Assembly: GCF_000765675.1 (NCBI RefSeq) | Contig: NZ_JRPA02000002.1 | Coordinates: 1 to 64,000, forward strand | Source of the DNA: Helicobacter sp. MIT 05-5294 | GTDB taxonomy: Bacteria > Campylobacterota > Campylobacteria > Campylobacterales > Helicobacteraceae | Reading direction: 5' to 3' | DNA length: 64,000 nt | Shown: positions 47,872 through 57,659 of the stretch, in pieces | How positions within the stretch are numbered: the first letter of the stretch is position 1 | Layout: each line of letters opens with the position of its first letter | Position numbers and translations under genes: made by a program | The notes under the pieces: model-generated | The model's input: only the letters and a program-made list of their open reading frames with translations | What the model was told of the DNA's origin: nothing | Databases searched by the model: none

Positions 47872-48456
47872 ATGATAGAAGTTTCAAAACAAGCCAATCT
47901 CCCAACGCAATTTGGGGATTTTAAAATCCAATCTTTTAGAGAAAAAAAGACCTTTGGAAATGAAACTTATGTGCTAGAACATTTAGTTTTAAGAACTACG
48001 GAGATTCCAGAGATTCCGCTTGTGCGTGTGCATTCTGAATGTCTAACAGGAGATGCGCTTTTAAGCCTTAAATGCGATTGTGGCGGCGAATTACACGCAG
48101 CATTGCAAAGAATCGCAAAGGAGCAGGGAATGTTGATTTATCTGCGTCAAGAGGGGCGCGGAATCGGGCTTTTTAATAAAGTTAATGCTTATGCTCTGCA
48201 AGATACAGGGCTAGACACGATTGAAGCGAATCTTGCTTTGGGATTCCAAGAAGATGAGCGTGATTATAAAATAGTCCAATTTATTTTTGATTATTACAAA
48301 CTGCGTCAGATTCGTTTGCTGACCAACAATCCTGCTAAAATCAAGGCGTTTGAATCTATGATTGCCTTGCAAAGAGAGCCAATAATCGTGGAATGCAATG
48401 CGCACAATGCGCATTATTTGGAGGTTAAAAAAACCAAAATGGGACATTTACTTTAA
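47872..48456 (+). CDS. ribA: GTP cyclohydrolase II
   Basis: A 194-residue zinc enzyme that opens GTP in the first step of riboflavin synthesis. Zinc ligands lie in [18 protein letters not shown]; the catalytic [12 protein letters not shown] follows; [10 protein letters not shown] is the C-terminal GTP site. It is a stand-alone RibA, not fused to RibB. It is followed 8 bases later by moeA. Confidence 0.96.
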   Translation: MIEVSKQANLPTQFGDFKIQSFREKKTFGNETYVLEHLVLRTTEIPEIPLVRVHSECLTGDALLSLKCDCGGELHAALQRIAKEQGMLIYLRQEGRGIGLFNKVNAYALQDTGLDTIEANLALGFQEDERDYKIVQFIFDYYKLRQIRLLTNNPAKIKAFESMIALQREPIIVECNAHNAHYLEVKKTKMGHLL

Positions 48457-48464
48457 GGAAAATT

Positions 48465-49694
48465 ATGAAAACAAAAATCAGCTACGAAGAGGCAAAAGAG
48501 ATTTTAGAATCCCAAAATATTGCGCCTTTATCAAAAGAACGCGTGTTTTTGCACGAAAGTTTGGGGCGTGTGTTAGCAGAGGATATTTTCGCTACACAAG
48601 ATATGCCAGAAGTCGCGTGTTCTAATATGGACGGATATGCGGTTTATTCTAAGTTTTTGGGACTCCAAACACCTTTTGTGATTTTAGAAGAGAATCCCGC
48701 AGGAAACGCCAAAGAATGCGTGTTGCCACTTGATGCACCTTATGCGATTAAGACTTTCACGGGTGCTAGGATTCCACAAAATGCAGATGTTCTTGTGCCG
48801 CTTGAGCAAGTGCAAGTCGAAACAAAAGCGCAATCCCAGACCTTACATCTTTTGGAGATTCCAAAGGTTGGGCAATATATTAGAGAAAAGGGTGCGCATT
48901 ATAAAAAAGGCGAGAATCTTCTCGCTAAAGGAATGCGGCTTAATGCGAATCATATCGGGCTTTTGGCGAGTTTGAATCGCGTGTTTGTGGAAGTTTATGA
49001 ACGCGCCAAAGTCGGGATTCTAGTGAGTGGCAATGAATTGCTAGAGATTGGTGAAAATGCGCACGATGGGGCAAATATTTATAACGCTAATGGGCATTTG
49101 CTTGTCGCAAAAGTGCTTGAATGTGGCGGAATCCCAAAGCTTTATCCGATTCTAAAAGACCAAAAAGAACAGGTGGAAAATCGTGTCTCTTTGGCACTCC
49201 AAGAATGTGATTTGGTGGTAAGTAGCGGAGGGGCGAGTGTGGGGGATTATGATTTTATCACTGCATTTTGTAAGGAACACACGAGCGAAGTTGTGTTCAA
49301 AGGCGTTTCTATTAAGCCCGGACAGCATATATCCTATGCGCATTTTGGAGGTAAGCAATTCTTCGGTTTACCCGGATTTCCAAATTCTACTTTGGTAACC
49401 TTTGAGCTTTTTGTTAAGGAGATTTTGTTGCGTTTAAATGGAACGCATTTGCGCCAAATTATGCTAGAGATTCCATTAGTGCAAGATGTGAGTAAGACGG
49501 ATTCGCGTTTGGAATTTCGCGTGTGCAATGTGCGTAATATCAAGGGAAAATGGACAATGGATTTTGAAGGCAAAAAAGACTTCCAAAGCGCGATTTTGAA
49601 TAATTTTTGTCCGCTAGATTTTGCGTATAATGGATTATGTATTTTAGAAAATGCCAAAAAAGCAGGGGAGTTGGTGCAGGTGATTTTGTTGTAA
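48465..49694 (+). CDS. moeA: Molybdopterin molybdenumtransferase
   Basis: A 409-residue enzyme that inserts molybdenum into adenylated molybdopterin. Motifs: SNMDGYAV early on, TGARIPQNADVLVPLEQ, and the MoeA/MogA domain SGNELLEIG and SSGGASVGDYDF, then GLPGFPNSTLVTFELF. It implies molybdoenzymes such as formate dehydrogenase or nitrate reductase in this organism. Confidence 0.96.
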   Translation: MKTKISYEEAKEILESQNIAPLSKERVFLHESLGRVLAEDIFATQDMPEVACSNMDGYAVYSKFLGLQTPFVILEENPAGNAKECVLPLDAPYAIKTFTGARIPQNADVLVPLEQVQVETKAQSQTLHLLEIPKVGQYIREKGAHYKKGENLLAKGMRLNANHIGLLASLNRVFVEVYERAKVGILVSGNELLEIGENAHDGANIYNANGHLLVAKVLECGGIPKLYPILKDQKEQVENRVSLALQECDLVVSSGGASVGDYDFITAFCKEHTSEVVFKGVSIKPGQHISYAHFGGKQFFGLPGFPNSTLVTFELFVKEILLRLNGTHLRQIMLEIPLVQDVSKTDSRLEFRVCNVRNIKGKWTMDFEGKKDFQSAILNNFCPLDFAYNGLCILENAKKAGELVQVILL

Positions 49695-49728
49695 CTCTTT
49701 ATGCGATTCCAGCGTGATTTACTCACAT

Positions 49729-50754
49729 TTAGCAGATTCTAGGTAACAATTCCCCGCTTGGATAATCCAAAAATCTTCTTGCGCCAAAAGGCGTTTTTAG
49801 GATTACTTTTGCCGCATTTTCTGCGGTGGTATAACCAATTAATGCTGCGTTTTTTGCGCCTTTTTGATGGAGAATCTCTAAGGCTTTTTGTGCGTCTTCT
49901 TGTGCGACACATAGCACACACATTCCCTCATTGGCGAGATTATAGGCTTCAAAGCCGAGCAATTCGCAGATTCCGCGCACTTGTGGCAAAATAGGCAAAC
50001 TCGCCTCTTCAATCTCTATGCCAATGTTTGAAGTATTTGCCCATTCGTTTAGCACACTTGCGATTCCGCCTCTTGTCGCATCACGCAAAGCATAGAGTTT
50101 GAGTTTAGCTTCAAAAAGGGGTTCAAGGATAGGATAAAGCAGGGTGCAGTCGCTTTGCAAATCGCTTTGCAATCCGATTCCCTCACGATTGGAATAAATC
50201 ACCGCACCATGTGTGCCGATATTGCCACTAACCAAAATCGCGCAATCTTGCGGAATCCCAAATGCACTTAAACGCAAATGAGGATATAAAAACTCTCCTA
50301 GTGCGGTAGTTGTGATAAATATTTTATCCAAAGTGCCTTTGGGAAGCACTTTTGTATCCGCCGAAATGAGCTTCGCGCCACTTTCTTTTAGCGTGTTAGA
50401 AAAGGATTCTACAATGCGTTTTAAATCTGCAATCAAAAACCCCTCTTCAATCATAAAACTCGCACTTAAATAACGCGCCTTTGCTCCCATCATTGCGACA
50501 TCATTGCAACTTCCACAAACGCAGAGTTTGCCAATATCTCCACCGGCAAAAAACAAAGGAGAGACGACATAGCCATCGGTGCTAATTGCGAATTTCTCTG
50601 CATTTTGGAGTGAGCCAATACCCGCGTCTTCGCCATTGCCTATTACACAACCTTCTAAAAGAGGACAAAAAAGCTCTGCAATAAGGCTTTGCGATTCTAT
50701 ACCGCCGCTTCCATGACTTAGCAAGATAGAATCCAAATTTGTTAAATGTTTCAT
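49729..50754 (-). CDS. hypE: Carbamoyl dehydratase HypE
   Basis: A 341-residue PurM-like enzyme that dehydrates a thiocarboxamide on its own C-terminal Cys to make the hydrogenase cyanide ligand with HypF. The C-terminus is LLPRIC, with the required terminal Cys, and the N-terminus LLSHGSGG fits the family. I use the ATG at 50754 with GAGGG upstream. A longer in-frame extension runs into the RNase P RNA gene and is not protein. It follows rnpB by only 22 bases on the same strand. Confidence 0.95.
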   Translation of the reverse strand: MKHLTNLDSILLSHGSGGIESQSLIAELFCPLLEGCVIGNGEDAGIGSLQNAEKFAISTDGYVVSPLFFAGGDIGKLCVCGSCNDVAMMGAKARYLSASFMIEEGFLIADLKRIVESFSNTLKESGAKLISADTKVLPKGTLDKIFITTTALGEFLYPHLRLSAFGIPQDCAILVSGNIGTHGAVIYSNREGIGLQSDLQSDCTLLYPILEPLFEAKLKLYALRDATRGGIASVLNEWANTSNIGIEIEEASLPILPQVRGICELLGFEAYNLANEGMCVLCVAQEDAQKALEILHQKGAKNAALIGYTTAENAAKVILKTPFGARRFLDYPSGELLPRIC

Positions 50755-50776
50755 AAAAACCCTCATAATCAAATTA

Positions 50777-51095
50777 GGTGTAGCGATAAGCCGAGTTCTG
50801 TTTATGTGGCTATTTATCTGGATTTTGTCTTGCAACAAAATTCTAGCGAAAGGTTCAAAATTTGGGATATTAACCATACCTTTCTTGCTGCGGATTGGGC
50901 TTGCAATACGAAGCAACTTGCGTTGCTTCTGGTGAGCTTTTACCTCGCCTTTTCACCCTTGCCATACCCCTTTGGGTGGGCGGTTTGTTTTCTGTTGCGC
51001 TTTCCCTTAGATTACTCTAGCCATTCTTTAAATGGAATCCTATCCCAATGCAGCTCGGACTTTCCTCTCTGTTTAGAGCAACCACTTGCTACACC
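50777..51095 (-). ncRNA. rnpB: RNase P RNA
   Basis: The minus strand carries the conserved 5' core GAGGAAAGTCCGAGCTGC and the 3' core ACAGAACTCGGCTTAT. The ends pair perfectly as helix P1: GGTGTAGC at the 5' end (51095) and GCTACACC at the 3' end (50777). The length of about 319 bases is normal for type A RNase P RNA. No terminator separates it from hypE. Confidence 0.95.
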
Positions 51096-51103
51096 TAAAA
51101 GGG

Positions 51104-51109
51104 ATTGTA
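51104..51109 (-). promoter_or_regulatory. -10 box of rnpB
   Basis: TACAAT on the minus strand in TTGCTACAATCCC, 8 bases ahead of the predicted first base of RNase P RNA. Confidence 0.6.
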
Positions 51110-51200
51110 GCAAAAATGTAATAAAAAAGAGTTTTAAGTATGGAATCTTAAAAGAAGCACATAAAAAGCAAAGTTAAGGATTCCAACTTCAATGGTAGGT

Positions 51201-51500
51201 TTATTCACCTAAAAAACTTTTCAAAAATTCTTGATGCAATACAGGCGTAAATTCCAAAACTTGATGGGTCGCGACAGAATTGAGTGCGTAAGGATCGTTT
51301 TTAAAAAACTCTTCCGCATTTTCTCTGGAATCAAAAGTGCCAATTACGATTCCGCCAATTTTTGGATTCTGCGGTCCGCTTGCTAGGAGGTTACCACTCT
51401 CATAGCCTTTTTTCAAGAAAGCACGATGAGCGGGGAGAATCTCTTCAATTACATTCATAGGTTGGGTGTAGGTGATGAGAGTTACAAATAAATTTTTCAT
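51201..51500 (-). CDS. YciI-like protein
   Basis: A 99-residue YciI domain protein. The fold motif includes LPAHRAFLKKGYESGNLLASGP with the conserved His, then GGIVIGTFDSRENAEEFFKNDPY. Family members are small alpha/beta-barrel enzymes of mostly unknown role. It is on the same strand as the HIT gene but separated by a terminator. Confidence 0.88.
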   Translation of the reverse strand: MKNLFVTLITYTQPMNVIEEILPAHRAFLKKGYESGNLLASGPQNPKIGGIVIGTFDSRENAEEFFKNDPYALNSVATHQVLEFTPVLHQEFLKSFLGE

Positions 51501-51563
51501 TGCATTTTTCCTTTAAAATTTTTATCAATTTCCTTGCCGTTTATCCAACAAAGCAAAACAAGA

Positions 51564-51591
51564 TTTAGGAATCTTATCTAGGATTCCTAAA
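51564..51591 (-). terminator. GAATC-type terminator after the HIT gene
   Basis: TTTAGGAATC at 51564-51573 pairs perfectly with GATTCCTAAA at 51582-51591 (10 bp stem, 8-base loop). On the minus strand it is followed by CTTGTTTTGCTTTG. It contains the AGGAATC/GATTCCT words. Confidence 0.65.
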
Positions 51592-51597
51592 TTATCT

Positions 51598-51978
51598 CTA
51601 CATACCTTTTTTGGCGTCTTCTAGTCGTTGCTCATCAGAGATATTAGGAGCGAGATTGTCCCAACGCAACTTCGCGCCACCTAAGATATGGAAATGCAAA
51701 TAAGGCACTTCTTGTCCGCCATCTACTCCGACATTGCTAATGATACGATAACCGCTTTTGTCTAAGTTCAAAGTGCGAGCGACTTCTTGAATAAAACTTG
51801 TAAAACCAGCCATTTCGCTAGGATTTAATTCCTGAAAGTCTTTGGCAAATTTCTTTGGAATCGCAAGAATATGCACGGGGGCTTTAGGGGAAATATCGTG
51901 AAATGCAAGGAAATCGTCGTTCTCTAACACTTTATTGCAGGGGATTTCACCTTTGATGATTTTTTCAAATATACTCAT
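51598..51978 (-). CDS. HIT family hydrolase (HinT-like)
   Basis: A 126-residue histidine-triad protein: MSIFEKIIKGEIPCNKVLE at the start and VGVDGGQEVPYLHFHILGG at the active site. The first of the three triad histidines is replaced by Tyr (YLHFHIL instead of HxHxHxx); the central nucleophile-type His and the third are kept. Typical substrates are adenosine phosphoramidates. It lies next to pheS, as HP0404 does. Confidence 0.9.
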   Translation of the reverse strand: MSIFEKIIKGEIPCNKVLENDDFLAFHDISPKAPVHILAIPKKFAKDFQELNPSEMAGFTSFIQEVARTLNLDKSGYRIISNVGVDGGQEVPYLHFHILGGAKLRWDNLAPNISDEQRLEDAKKGM

Positions 51979-52109
51979 TTTTAAACCTTTTTAAAGTCAT
52001 TTTTGAAATTTTACCTTATTTTCTCAATGGATTTACCTATAATTTTAAGAAAAGTAAATAAAACTTTACAATACAATCTCAAAATTATTTCATGAAAGTT
52101 GGGAAGAGA

Positions 52110-53105
52110 ATGACAGAAATATTTTCTAAAATACAAAATGCGCAAACTACCGCAGAATTAGAGGAAATTCGTGTTTTAGTGATGGGCAAAAAGGGGAGTT
52201 TAACAGCAAGATTTGCTGCATTAAAATCTTGTCCAGAATCCGAAAAAAAGGCTTTGGCAAAGGAATTAAACACGCTCAAAATGGAGTTTGAAAAGGCTTT
52301 GGCGAACAAAAAAGAACAACTCGCGCTCAAAGAGCTTGAAGAAAAGCTAAGCGCAGAAAAAATTGATGTTTCGCTTTTTAGTTCAAGCTCACAAAAGGGC
52401 GCAAATCACCCTGTAATGTTGATGCTAGATAGAATCGTAGAATACTTTGTGGGAATGAATTTTTCTCTCAATGTCGGTCCTTTGGTTGAAGACGATTTTC
52501 ATAATTTTGAAGCGTTAAATCTGCCCAAATATCACCCAGCAAGAGATATGCAGGATACTTTTTATTTCAAAGATGGCAAATTGCTGCGCACACACACTTC
52601 TCCTGTGCAAGTGCGCACAATGGAATCCCAAAAACCGCCCATTCGTATGATTTGCCCCGGAAGTGTGTTTCGGTGCGATTATGATTTGACGCATACTCCT
52701 ATGTTTCATCAAGTAGAAGGGTTGGTTGTAGAAGAGGGCAAGGATTCTGTGAGCTTTGCGAATCTCAAATTTATTTTGGAAGATTTTTTGCGTTATATGT
52801 TTGGCGATGTTAAGGTGAGATTTCGTTCAAGCTTCTTTCCATTTACAGAACCGAGTGCAGAAGTGGATATGAGTTGTATTTTTTGCAAAGGTGCAGGTTG
52901 TCGTGTCTGCTCACATACAGGTTGGTTAGAAGTTTTGGGTTGTGGAGTTGTGCATAATAATGTATTTAAGGCAGTGGGTTATGAAAATGTGAGCGGATAT
53001 GCTTTTGGGCTTGGTGTGGAGAGATTCGCAATGCTTATGTTTAGTGTGCCAGATTTACGGGCTTTCTTTGAAAGTGATTTAAGAATTTTGGAGCAATTTA
53101 AATGA
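52110..53105 (+). CDS. pheS: Phenylalanyl-tRNA synthetase alpha subunit
   Basis: A 331-residue class II subunit. I use the ATG at 52110 behind GGGAAGAG; an in-frame ATG at 52092 has no site. Motif 2 [12 protein letters not shown] and TSPVQVRTM, and motif 3 [12 protein letters not shown]-type ([14 protein letters not shown]) are present. Its end overlaps pheT by four bases. Confidence 0.97.
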   Translation: MTEIFSKIQNAQTTAELEEIRVLVMGKKGSLTARFAALKSCPESEKKALAKELNTLKMEFEKALANKKEQLALKELEEKLSAEKIDVSLFSSSSQKGANHPVMLMLDRIVEYFVGMNFSLNVGPLVEDDFHNFEALNLPKYHPARDMQDTFYFKDGKLLRTHTSPVQVRTMESQKPPIRMICPGSVFRCDYDLTHTPMFHQVEGLVVEEGKDSVSFANLKFILEDFLRYMFGDVKVRFRSSFFPFTEPSAEVDMSCIFCKGAGCRVCSHTGWLEVLGCGVVHNNVFKAVGYENVSGYAFGLGVERFAMLMFSVPDLRAFFESDLRILEQFK

Positions 53106-55468
53106 TTTTTACGCGCAGTATATTAAATCAAGTTTTATTAACAGAAAATGTCTCTTGTGAAGAGATTTGCAAAACCCTTAACAAAATAGGGCTAGAGGTG
53201 GAATCTTTCCAAAAAATCATTGCTCCTAACAAGGTGGTTGTGGGCAAGATTCTTGAATGCCAAAAGCACCCTGATGCAACCAAGCTCAATGTATGCAAAG
53301 TCGCAGTTGGTGGCGAAGATGGGGCTTTTGAAACGCGTCAAATTGTTTGCGGTGCGCCTAATGCAAGGGCGGGTATTTATGTCGCAGTCGCACTAGAGGG
53401 GGCAGAGTTACCACAAGTTACAATCCAAAAAGCCGTGCTTAGAGGTGTGGAGAGTTGCGGTATGTTGTGTTCTACCACAGAGCTTGGATTCCCAAAGGTT
53501 AATGATGGAATCGTAGAACTTGATTCTAGTATCGGCGAACTTGTGATTGGTAAAAATTTAAGCGAATATCCAAGCTTCAATGAAGAAGTGTTTGAAGTCT
53601 CCATCACACCTAATCGTGGGGATTGTATGAATTTGCTTGGAATCGCTAGAGACTTAAGCGTGGCGTTGAAGTTAGAACGCAAAGCAGTTTGTCTTATGCC
53701 AAAAATATCTGAAAATGCTCCCGGAATCGGGCGTGTGTTGCAAGTCGTAGCGAATGAAAAGAAACAAGCCTCCTTACTCTACAAAGTAATTGAAATTCAA
53801 ACCTTTTCCTTGCCTTTAAATGTGGTTTTATTTTTGGCTTACAATGAGAAATTGGGCAATGATTGGCTAAGCAATGCGCTACACTTTGGGACACTCTTTA
53901 GCGGAGTGCTTTTGAATGCCTATCCGCAAAGCATTTGTCAGCTAGAAGATAAAAATGGCAAAATCGTGCTAAATCTGAAAAAAGACGCGCATGGGTTTGA
54001 ATGTGTTTATCAAGAAGATAAAAAGCTCTCTATAATCGGCGTTAGTGGATATGAAAGTCTGCAACCAAAGTCAAAATTAGAAAACGAAAAAGAGTTTATT
54101 ATTTTAGAAGCGAGTTATATCCCGCCAGAAGTGATTGCGCAAAAGGTGATGGAATCCAAGCTAAAAGTTGATGAGAAGATTTTTGCGTTTTCTTCACGCG
54201 GAAGCAATATGGATTTGAATCTTGGTTTATCTGTGCTTACAAATTTGCTTTTAAGCGGTGAAGCGGTGCTATATAATGACACACAAGAAGTTTTGAATCT
54301 TCCGACAAAAGAGCCAATCACCATAGAGATTCCATTGCTATCAAAAGTGATTGGTGTGGAGTTGGAAAAACTGCAAGTGATTAATATTTTAAAGGCGTTG
54401 GAGTTTAAAGTGGATCTTCCTAATGATGAGAAACTCTTAATTGCAACTCCGCCATTGTTTCGGCACGATGTTGTGGGATTCCAAGATATTGCAGAAGAGG
54501 TTATTCGTTTTGTGGGGATAGATAATGTTCCAAGTGCGCCTTTAAGATTTATCCAACAAGACCAAACAAACGAGGCTTTGAAGCTTTATCGCTACCGACG
54601 CAATCTTGCCAAAAAAGCCGTAAGCGTAGGATTTAATGAAGTCGTGCATTTCTTGTTTGAAAGCAAGGAAAAATTGCAACGCTATGGATTCCCTGTTTTG
54701 GAAAATCAATTAGAATTGCTCAATCCAATCACGCAAGATTTAAATACTTTGCGTAGCACTTTGCTAGTCGGGCTTGTGCGTGCAGCTGCACAGAATCGCA
54801 ACAATGGATTCTCTGCTATTAGTTTTAGTGAAATTGGTATTGTTTATGATAAATGGCGTAACCAAAGCGAGAAAATGGCGTTTTTGCAAAGCGGATTATT
54901 AAGCGAGGAACTTTATCCCAATGCAAAGGGAATCAAGGGAGATTATTATGAGTTTTGTGATAGGATTGCGCGTGTGATAGGGGAGTTTAGTTTGGAATCC
55001 TTTAAAAGTGAAATTAGCTTATTTCATAGTGGGCAATGCGCAAAAGTCTTGCAAAATGGCAAGGAGATTGGAATCTTGGCTTCTTTGCATCCGCAAGTTG
55101 CATTGGAGTTTGGATTGGATTCTACTTATTTATGCGAAGTTTCTTTGGAGTCTATCAAAAACGCTTTGCCACAAGTCAAAATGTATTCTAAATTCCAAAA
55201 AGCACAGCGTGATTTAAGCGTGGTTTTGGATAGAGAGATTCCTTATTATAAGCTAAAAAATGCAATCCAAAGCTTGAAGATTCCGCATATTGTGAAGTTT
55301 TATCCGTTAGATGTTTATTATGATGAAGCCTTAGGTGATAAGTTGAGCTTGACGCTTCGTTTTGAATTGCAATCTGAAGTAAAAACACTAGAAGAAAAAG
55401 AGATTGAAGCGGCGATTCATCAAGTTTTAGAAATGCTTAAAGCGGATTTTAATGTGGAGTTACGATGA
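53102..55468 (+). CDS. pheT: Phenylalanyl-tRNA synthetase beta subunit
   Basis: A 788-residue subunit with an N-terminal tRNA-binding EMAP-like domain ([16 protein letters not shown]), B5 and catalytic-like core, and a C-terminal anticodon-binding FDX-ACB domain ([21 protein letters not shown]). It pairs with PheS as an alpha2-beta2 enzyme. Its stop overlaps the ATG of aroA as ATGA. Confidence 0.97.
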   Translation: MIFTRSILNQVLLTENVSCEEICKTLNKIGLEVESFQKIIAPNKVVVGKILECQKHPDATKLNVCKVAVGGEDGAFETRQIVCGAPNARAGIYVAVALEGAELPQVTIQKAVLRGVESCGMLCSTTELGFPKVNDGIVELDSSIGELVIGKNLSEYPSFNEEVFEVSITPNRGDCMNLLGIARDLSVALKLERKAVCLMPKISENAPGIGRVLQVVANEKKQASLLYKVIEIQTFSLPLNVVLFLAYNEKLGNDWLSNALHFGTLFSGVLLNAYPQSICQLEDKNGKIVLNLKKDAHGFECVYQEDKKLSIIGVSGYESLQPKSKLENEKEFIILEASYIPPEVIAQKVMESKLKVDEKIFAFSSRGSNMDLNLGLSVLTNLLLSGEAVLYNDTQEVLNLPTKEPITIEIPLLSKVIGVELEKLQVINILKALEFKVDLPNDEKLLIATPPLFRHDVVGFQDIAEEVIRFVGIDNVPSAPLRFIQQDQTNEALKLYRYRRNLAKKAVSVGFNEVVHFLFESKEKLQRYGFPVLENQLELLNPITQDLNTLRSTLLVGLVRAAAQNRNNGFSAISFSEIGIVYDKWRNQSEKMAFLQSGLLSEELYPNAKGIKGDYYEFCDRIARVIGEFSLESFKSEISLFHSGQCAKVLQNGKEIGILASLHPQVALEFGLDSTYLCEVSLESIKNALPQVKMYSKFQKAQRDLSVVLDREIPYYKLKNAIQSLKIPHIVKFYPLDVYYDEALGDKLSLTLRFELQSEVKTLEEKEIEAAIHQVLEMLKADFNVELR

Positions 55469-56769
55469 AATTAAAGGTTTTTAAATCACGCCAATTTACA
55501 TTAGACACCGATAGAATTGCAGCGGATAAGTCTATTTCACATCGTTGCGCTATTTTTTCGCTTCTAAGTGATAAACCAAGCTTTGTGTGTAATTATTTAG
55601 AGGGTGAAGATACCTTAGATACCCTAAATATCGCCCAAAAGCTAGGTTTAAAGGTGCAAAGAGAGCAAGGCGGTTTGCGTTTGATTCCTCCATTGAAAAT
55701 TGCCGAGCCTGATACGATTTTGTATTGTGGTAATGCGGGGACAGCGATTCGCCTTTATTTAGGGCTTTTGAGCGCACAACAAGGAATTTTTGTTCTAAGT
55801 GGCGATGAATATCTTAATAAGCGTCCGATGAAACGCGTAACCCAACCGCTAAAGAGCATAGGGGCGGAGATTATTGGGAGAGAAGAGGGGAATTTCGCTC
55901 CTTTGGTTGTATTGGGAAACGAAAAGCTTAAAAACTTTGATTATACAAGTAAGATTCCAAGTGCGCAAGTCAAATCCGCGATGATTTTAAGTGCGTTATT
56001 TGCGCAAGGAGATTCCCTCTATCGTGAGCCAGAGCTTAGCCGTGATCATAGTGAGAGAATCCTAAAGGGTATGGGTGCGCCCATAGAATCTAAGACTTTA
56101 GAAAATGGCACGATAGAGATTAAGATCCAATCTTTACAAGGAAGTAAGCTTGATTGCCTTGATATGGAGATTCCAGCAGACCCTTCTAGTGCATTTTTCT
56201 TTGCACTTGCAATCGCAATTACTCCCAATACGCAAGGAATCTTACGCAATGTTTTGCTGAATAAAACAAGAATAGAGGCTTTTAAAGTTTTGGAGCAAAT
56301 GGGAGTGAAGATTCAATACAACCTTACTTCCGAAACCTATGAAAGCATAGGAGATATTGAAATTACAGCCCCTAGTTCTCTAAAAGCGGTGGAGGTGAGT
56401 CAAAATATCGCGTGGTTGATTGATGAGATTCCAGCAATCGCAATCGCAATGGCTTGTGCTAATGGAATCAGTCGTGTAACACAGGCAAAAGAATTGCGTG
56501 TTAAGGAGACAGACCGCATTTGCGCAGTGGTGGAGAATCTTAAGCTTTGTGGTATTGAAGCGAAGGAATTAGACGATGGGTTTGAGATTGTCGGGGGAGA
56601 GTTGCAAAGTGCGTGTGTGAAAAGCTTTGGCGATCATAGAATCGCAATGAGCTTTGCAATCGCAGGGCTTGTGTGTGGAATGGAGATTGAAAACGCGGAG
56701 TATATTAATGTTTCTTTCCCGAATTTCTTGGAGATTTTAGAATCCATCACTTCCATAGAGAGAAATTAA
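55465..56769 (+). CDS. aroA: 3-phosphoshikimate 1-carboxyvinyltransferase (EPSP synthase)
   Basis: A 434-residue enzyme of the shikimate pathway. Motifs: DKSISHRCAIFSLLSD, GNAGTAIRLYLGLL, SRDHSERIL, VKETDRI, and FGDHRIAMSFAIAG. The stop is followed immediately by the ATG of ispH. Confidence 0.97.
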   Translation: MKLKVFKSRQFTLDTDRIAADKSISHRCAIFSLLSDKPSFVCNYLEGEDTLDTLNIAQKLGLKVQREQGGLRLIPPLKIAEPDTILYCGNAGTAIRLYLGLLSAQQGIFVLSGDEYLNKRPMKRVTQPLKSIGAEIIGREEGNFAPLVVLGNEKLKNFDYTSKIPSAQVKSAMILSALFAQGDSLYREPELSRDHSERILKGMGAPIESKTLENGTIEIKIQSLQGSKLDCLDMEIPADPSSAFFFALAIAITPNTQGILRNVLLNKTRIEAFKVLEQMGVKIQYNLTSETYESIGDIEITAPSSLKAVEVSQNIAWLIDEIPAIAIAMACANGISRVTQAKELRVKETDRICAVVENLKLCGIEAKELDDGFEIVGGELQSACVKSFGDHRIAMSFAIAGLVCGMEIENAEYINVSFPNFLEILESITSIERN

Positions 56770-57594
56770 ATGCGCGTGAAATTGGCTAAAAACTATGGAT
56801 TTTGTTTTGGTGTAAGACGCGCAATTAAACTCGCAGAAAGCAAACCCAATGGCATTACTCTAGGCTCTTTGATTCATAATTCCAAAGAAATCAATCGCTT
56901 AAAAGAAAAGTTTAATGTGGTTGTGAATGAAAATATTGAGGAGATTCCACCCAATGCTGAAGTGATTATCCGCACTCATGGAATCCCAAAACAGGATTTG
57001 CAAAGACTAAAAGAAAAAACTTCCAAAATCACTGATGCGACTTGTCCTTTTGTAACCAAACCACAAGTGATTTGTGAAAAAATGAGCGCACAGGGTTATC
57101 AGATTATTATTTTTGGCGATATGAAGCACCCAGAAGTCAAGGGCGTGATGAGTTATTGTGAAAGCGACCCAATAGTGGTGGAAAGTTTGGAGGTTTTAAA
57201 ATCCGCAAAACTCGCAGAAAAAGTCGCATTAATCTCACAAACAACCAAAAATATTGAATTGTTTTTAGAAATTGCTAACTATTTGATTCGTAATTGCTCC
57301 GAATGTAGAGTGTTTAATACGATTTGCAATGCGACATTTGATAATCAAGATTCTGCGCGGAATCTTGCAAAAGAAGTTGATGTAATGGTGATTGTGGGCG
57401 GGAAGAATTCCTCTAATACCAAGCAACTTTATAATATCTCTAAGGAGCATTGCGAGGATTGCTATTTGATTGAGGATTTTTTGGAGTTAAATCCATTATG
57501 GTTTGAAAATAAAAATTTGTGTGGAGTGAGCGCGGGAGCTTCAACGCCAAATTGGATTATTGAAAAAGTTGTAAAAACGATTGAAAATTATTAA
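56770..57594 (+). CDS. ispH: HMBPP reductase IspH (LytB)
   Basis: A 274-residue iron-sulfur enzyme making IPP and DMAPP in the last step of the MEP isoprenoid pathway. The three cluster Cys appear in YGFCFGVRRA, DATCPFVTKPQ and FNTICNATFDNQDS. GVSAGASTPNWII closes it. Co-transcribed with aroA. Confidence 0.97.
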   Translation: MRVKLAKNYGFCFGVRRAIKLAESKPNGITLGSLIHNSKEINRLKEKFNVVVNENIEEIPPNAEVIIRTHGIPKQDLQRLKEKTSKITDATCPFVTKPQVICEKMSAQGYQIIIFGDMKHPEVKGVMSYCESDPIVVESLEVLKSAKLAEKVALISQTTKNIELFLEIANYLIRNCSECRVFNTICNATFDNQDSARNLAKEVDVMVIVGGKNSSNTKQLYNISKEHCEDCYLIEDFLELNPLWFENKNLCGVSAGASTPNWIIEKVVKTIENY

Positions 57595-57623
57595 TTTTTA
57601 TACTTTTAAAAGGCAAATTTTAA

Positions 57624-57629
57624 TAAAAT
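57624..57629 (+). promoter_or_regulatory. Possible -10 box of rpsA
   Basis: TAAAAT in TTTTAATAAAATTGAAAG, about 30 bases ahead of rpsA. Confidence 0.35.
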
Positions 57630-57659
57630 TGAAAGATTTTATTTTTAAAAAGGGCACAG

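Noticed and set aside
50755-50916. Upstream extension of hypE by about 54 codons
   Set aside because: The extension runs through the RNase P RNA core on the same strand; the ATG at 50754 with its own ribosome-binding site gives the normal HypE length and start.
50746-51177. Plus-strand open frame of 143 codons across the rnpB region
   Set aside because: It is antisense to RNase P RNA; the open frame is a by-product of the structured RNA sequence.
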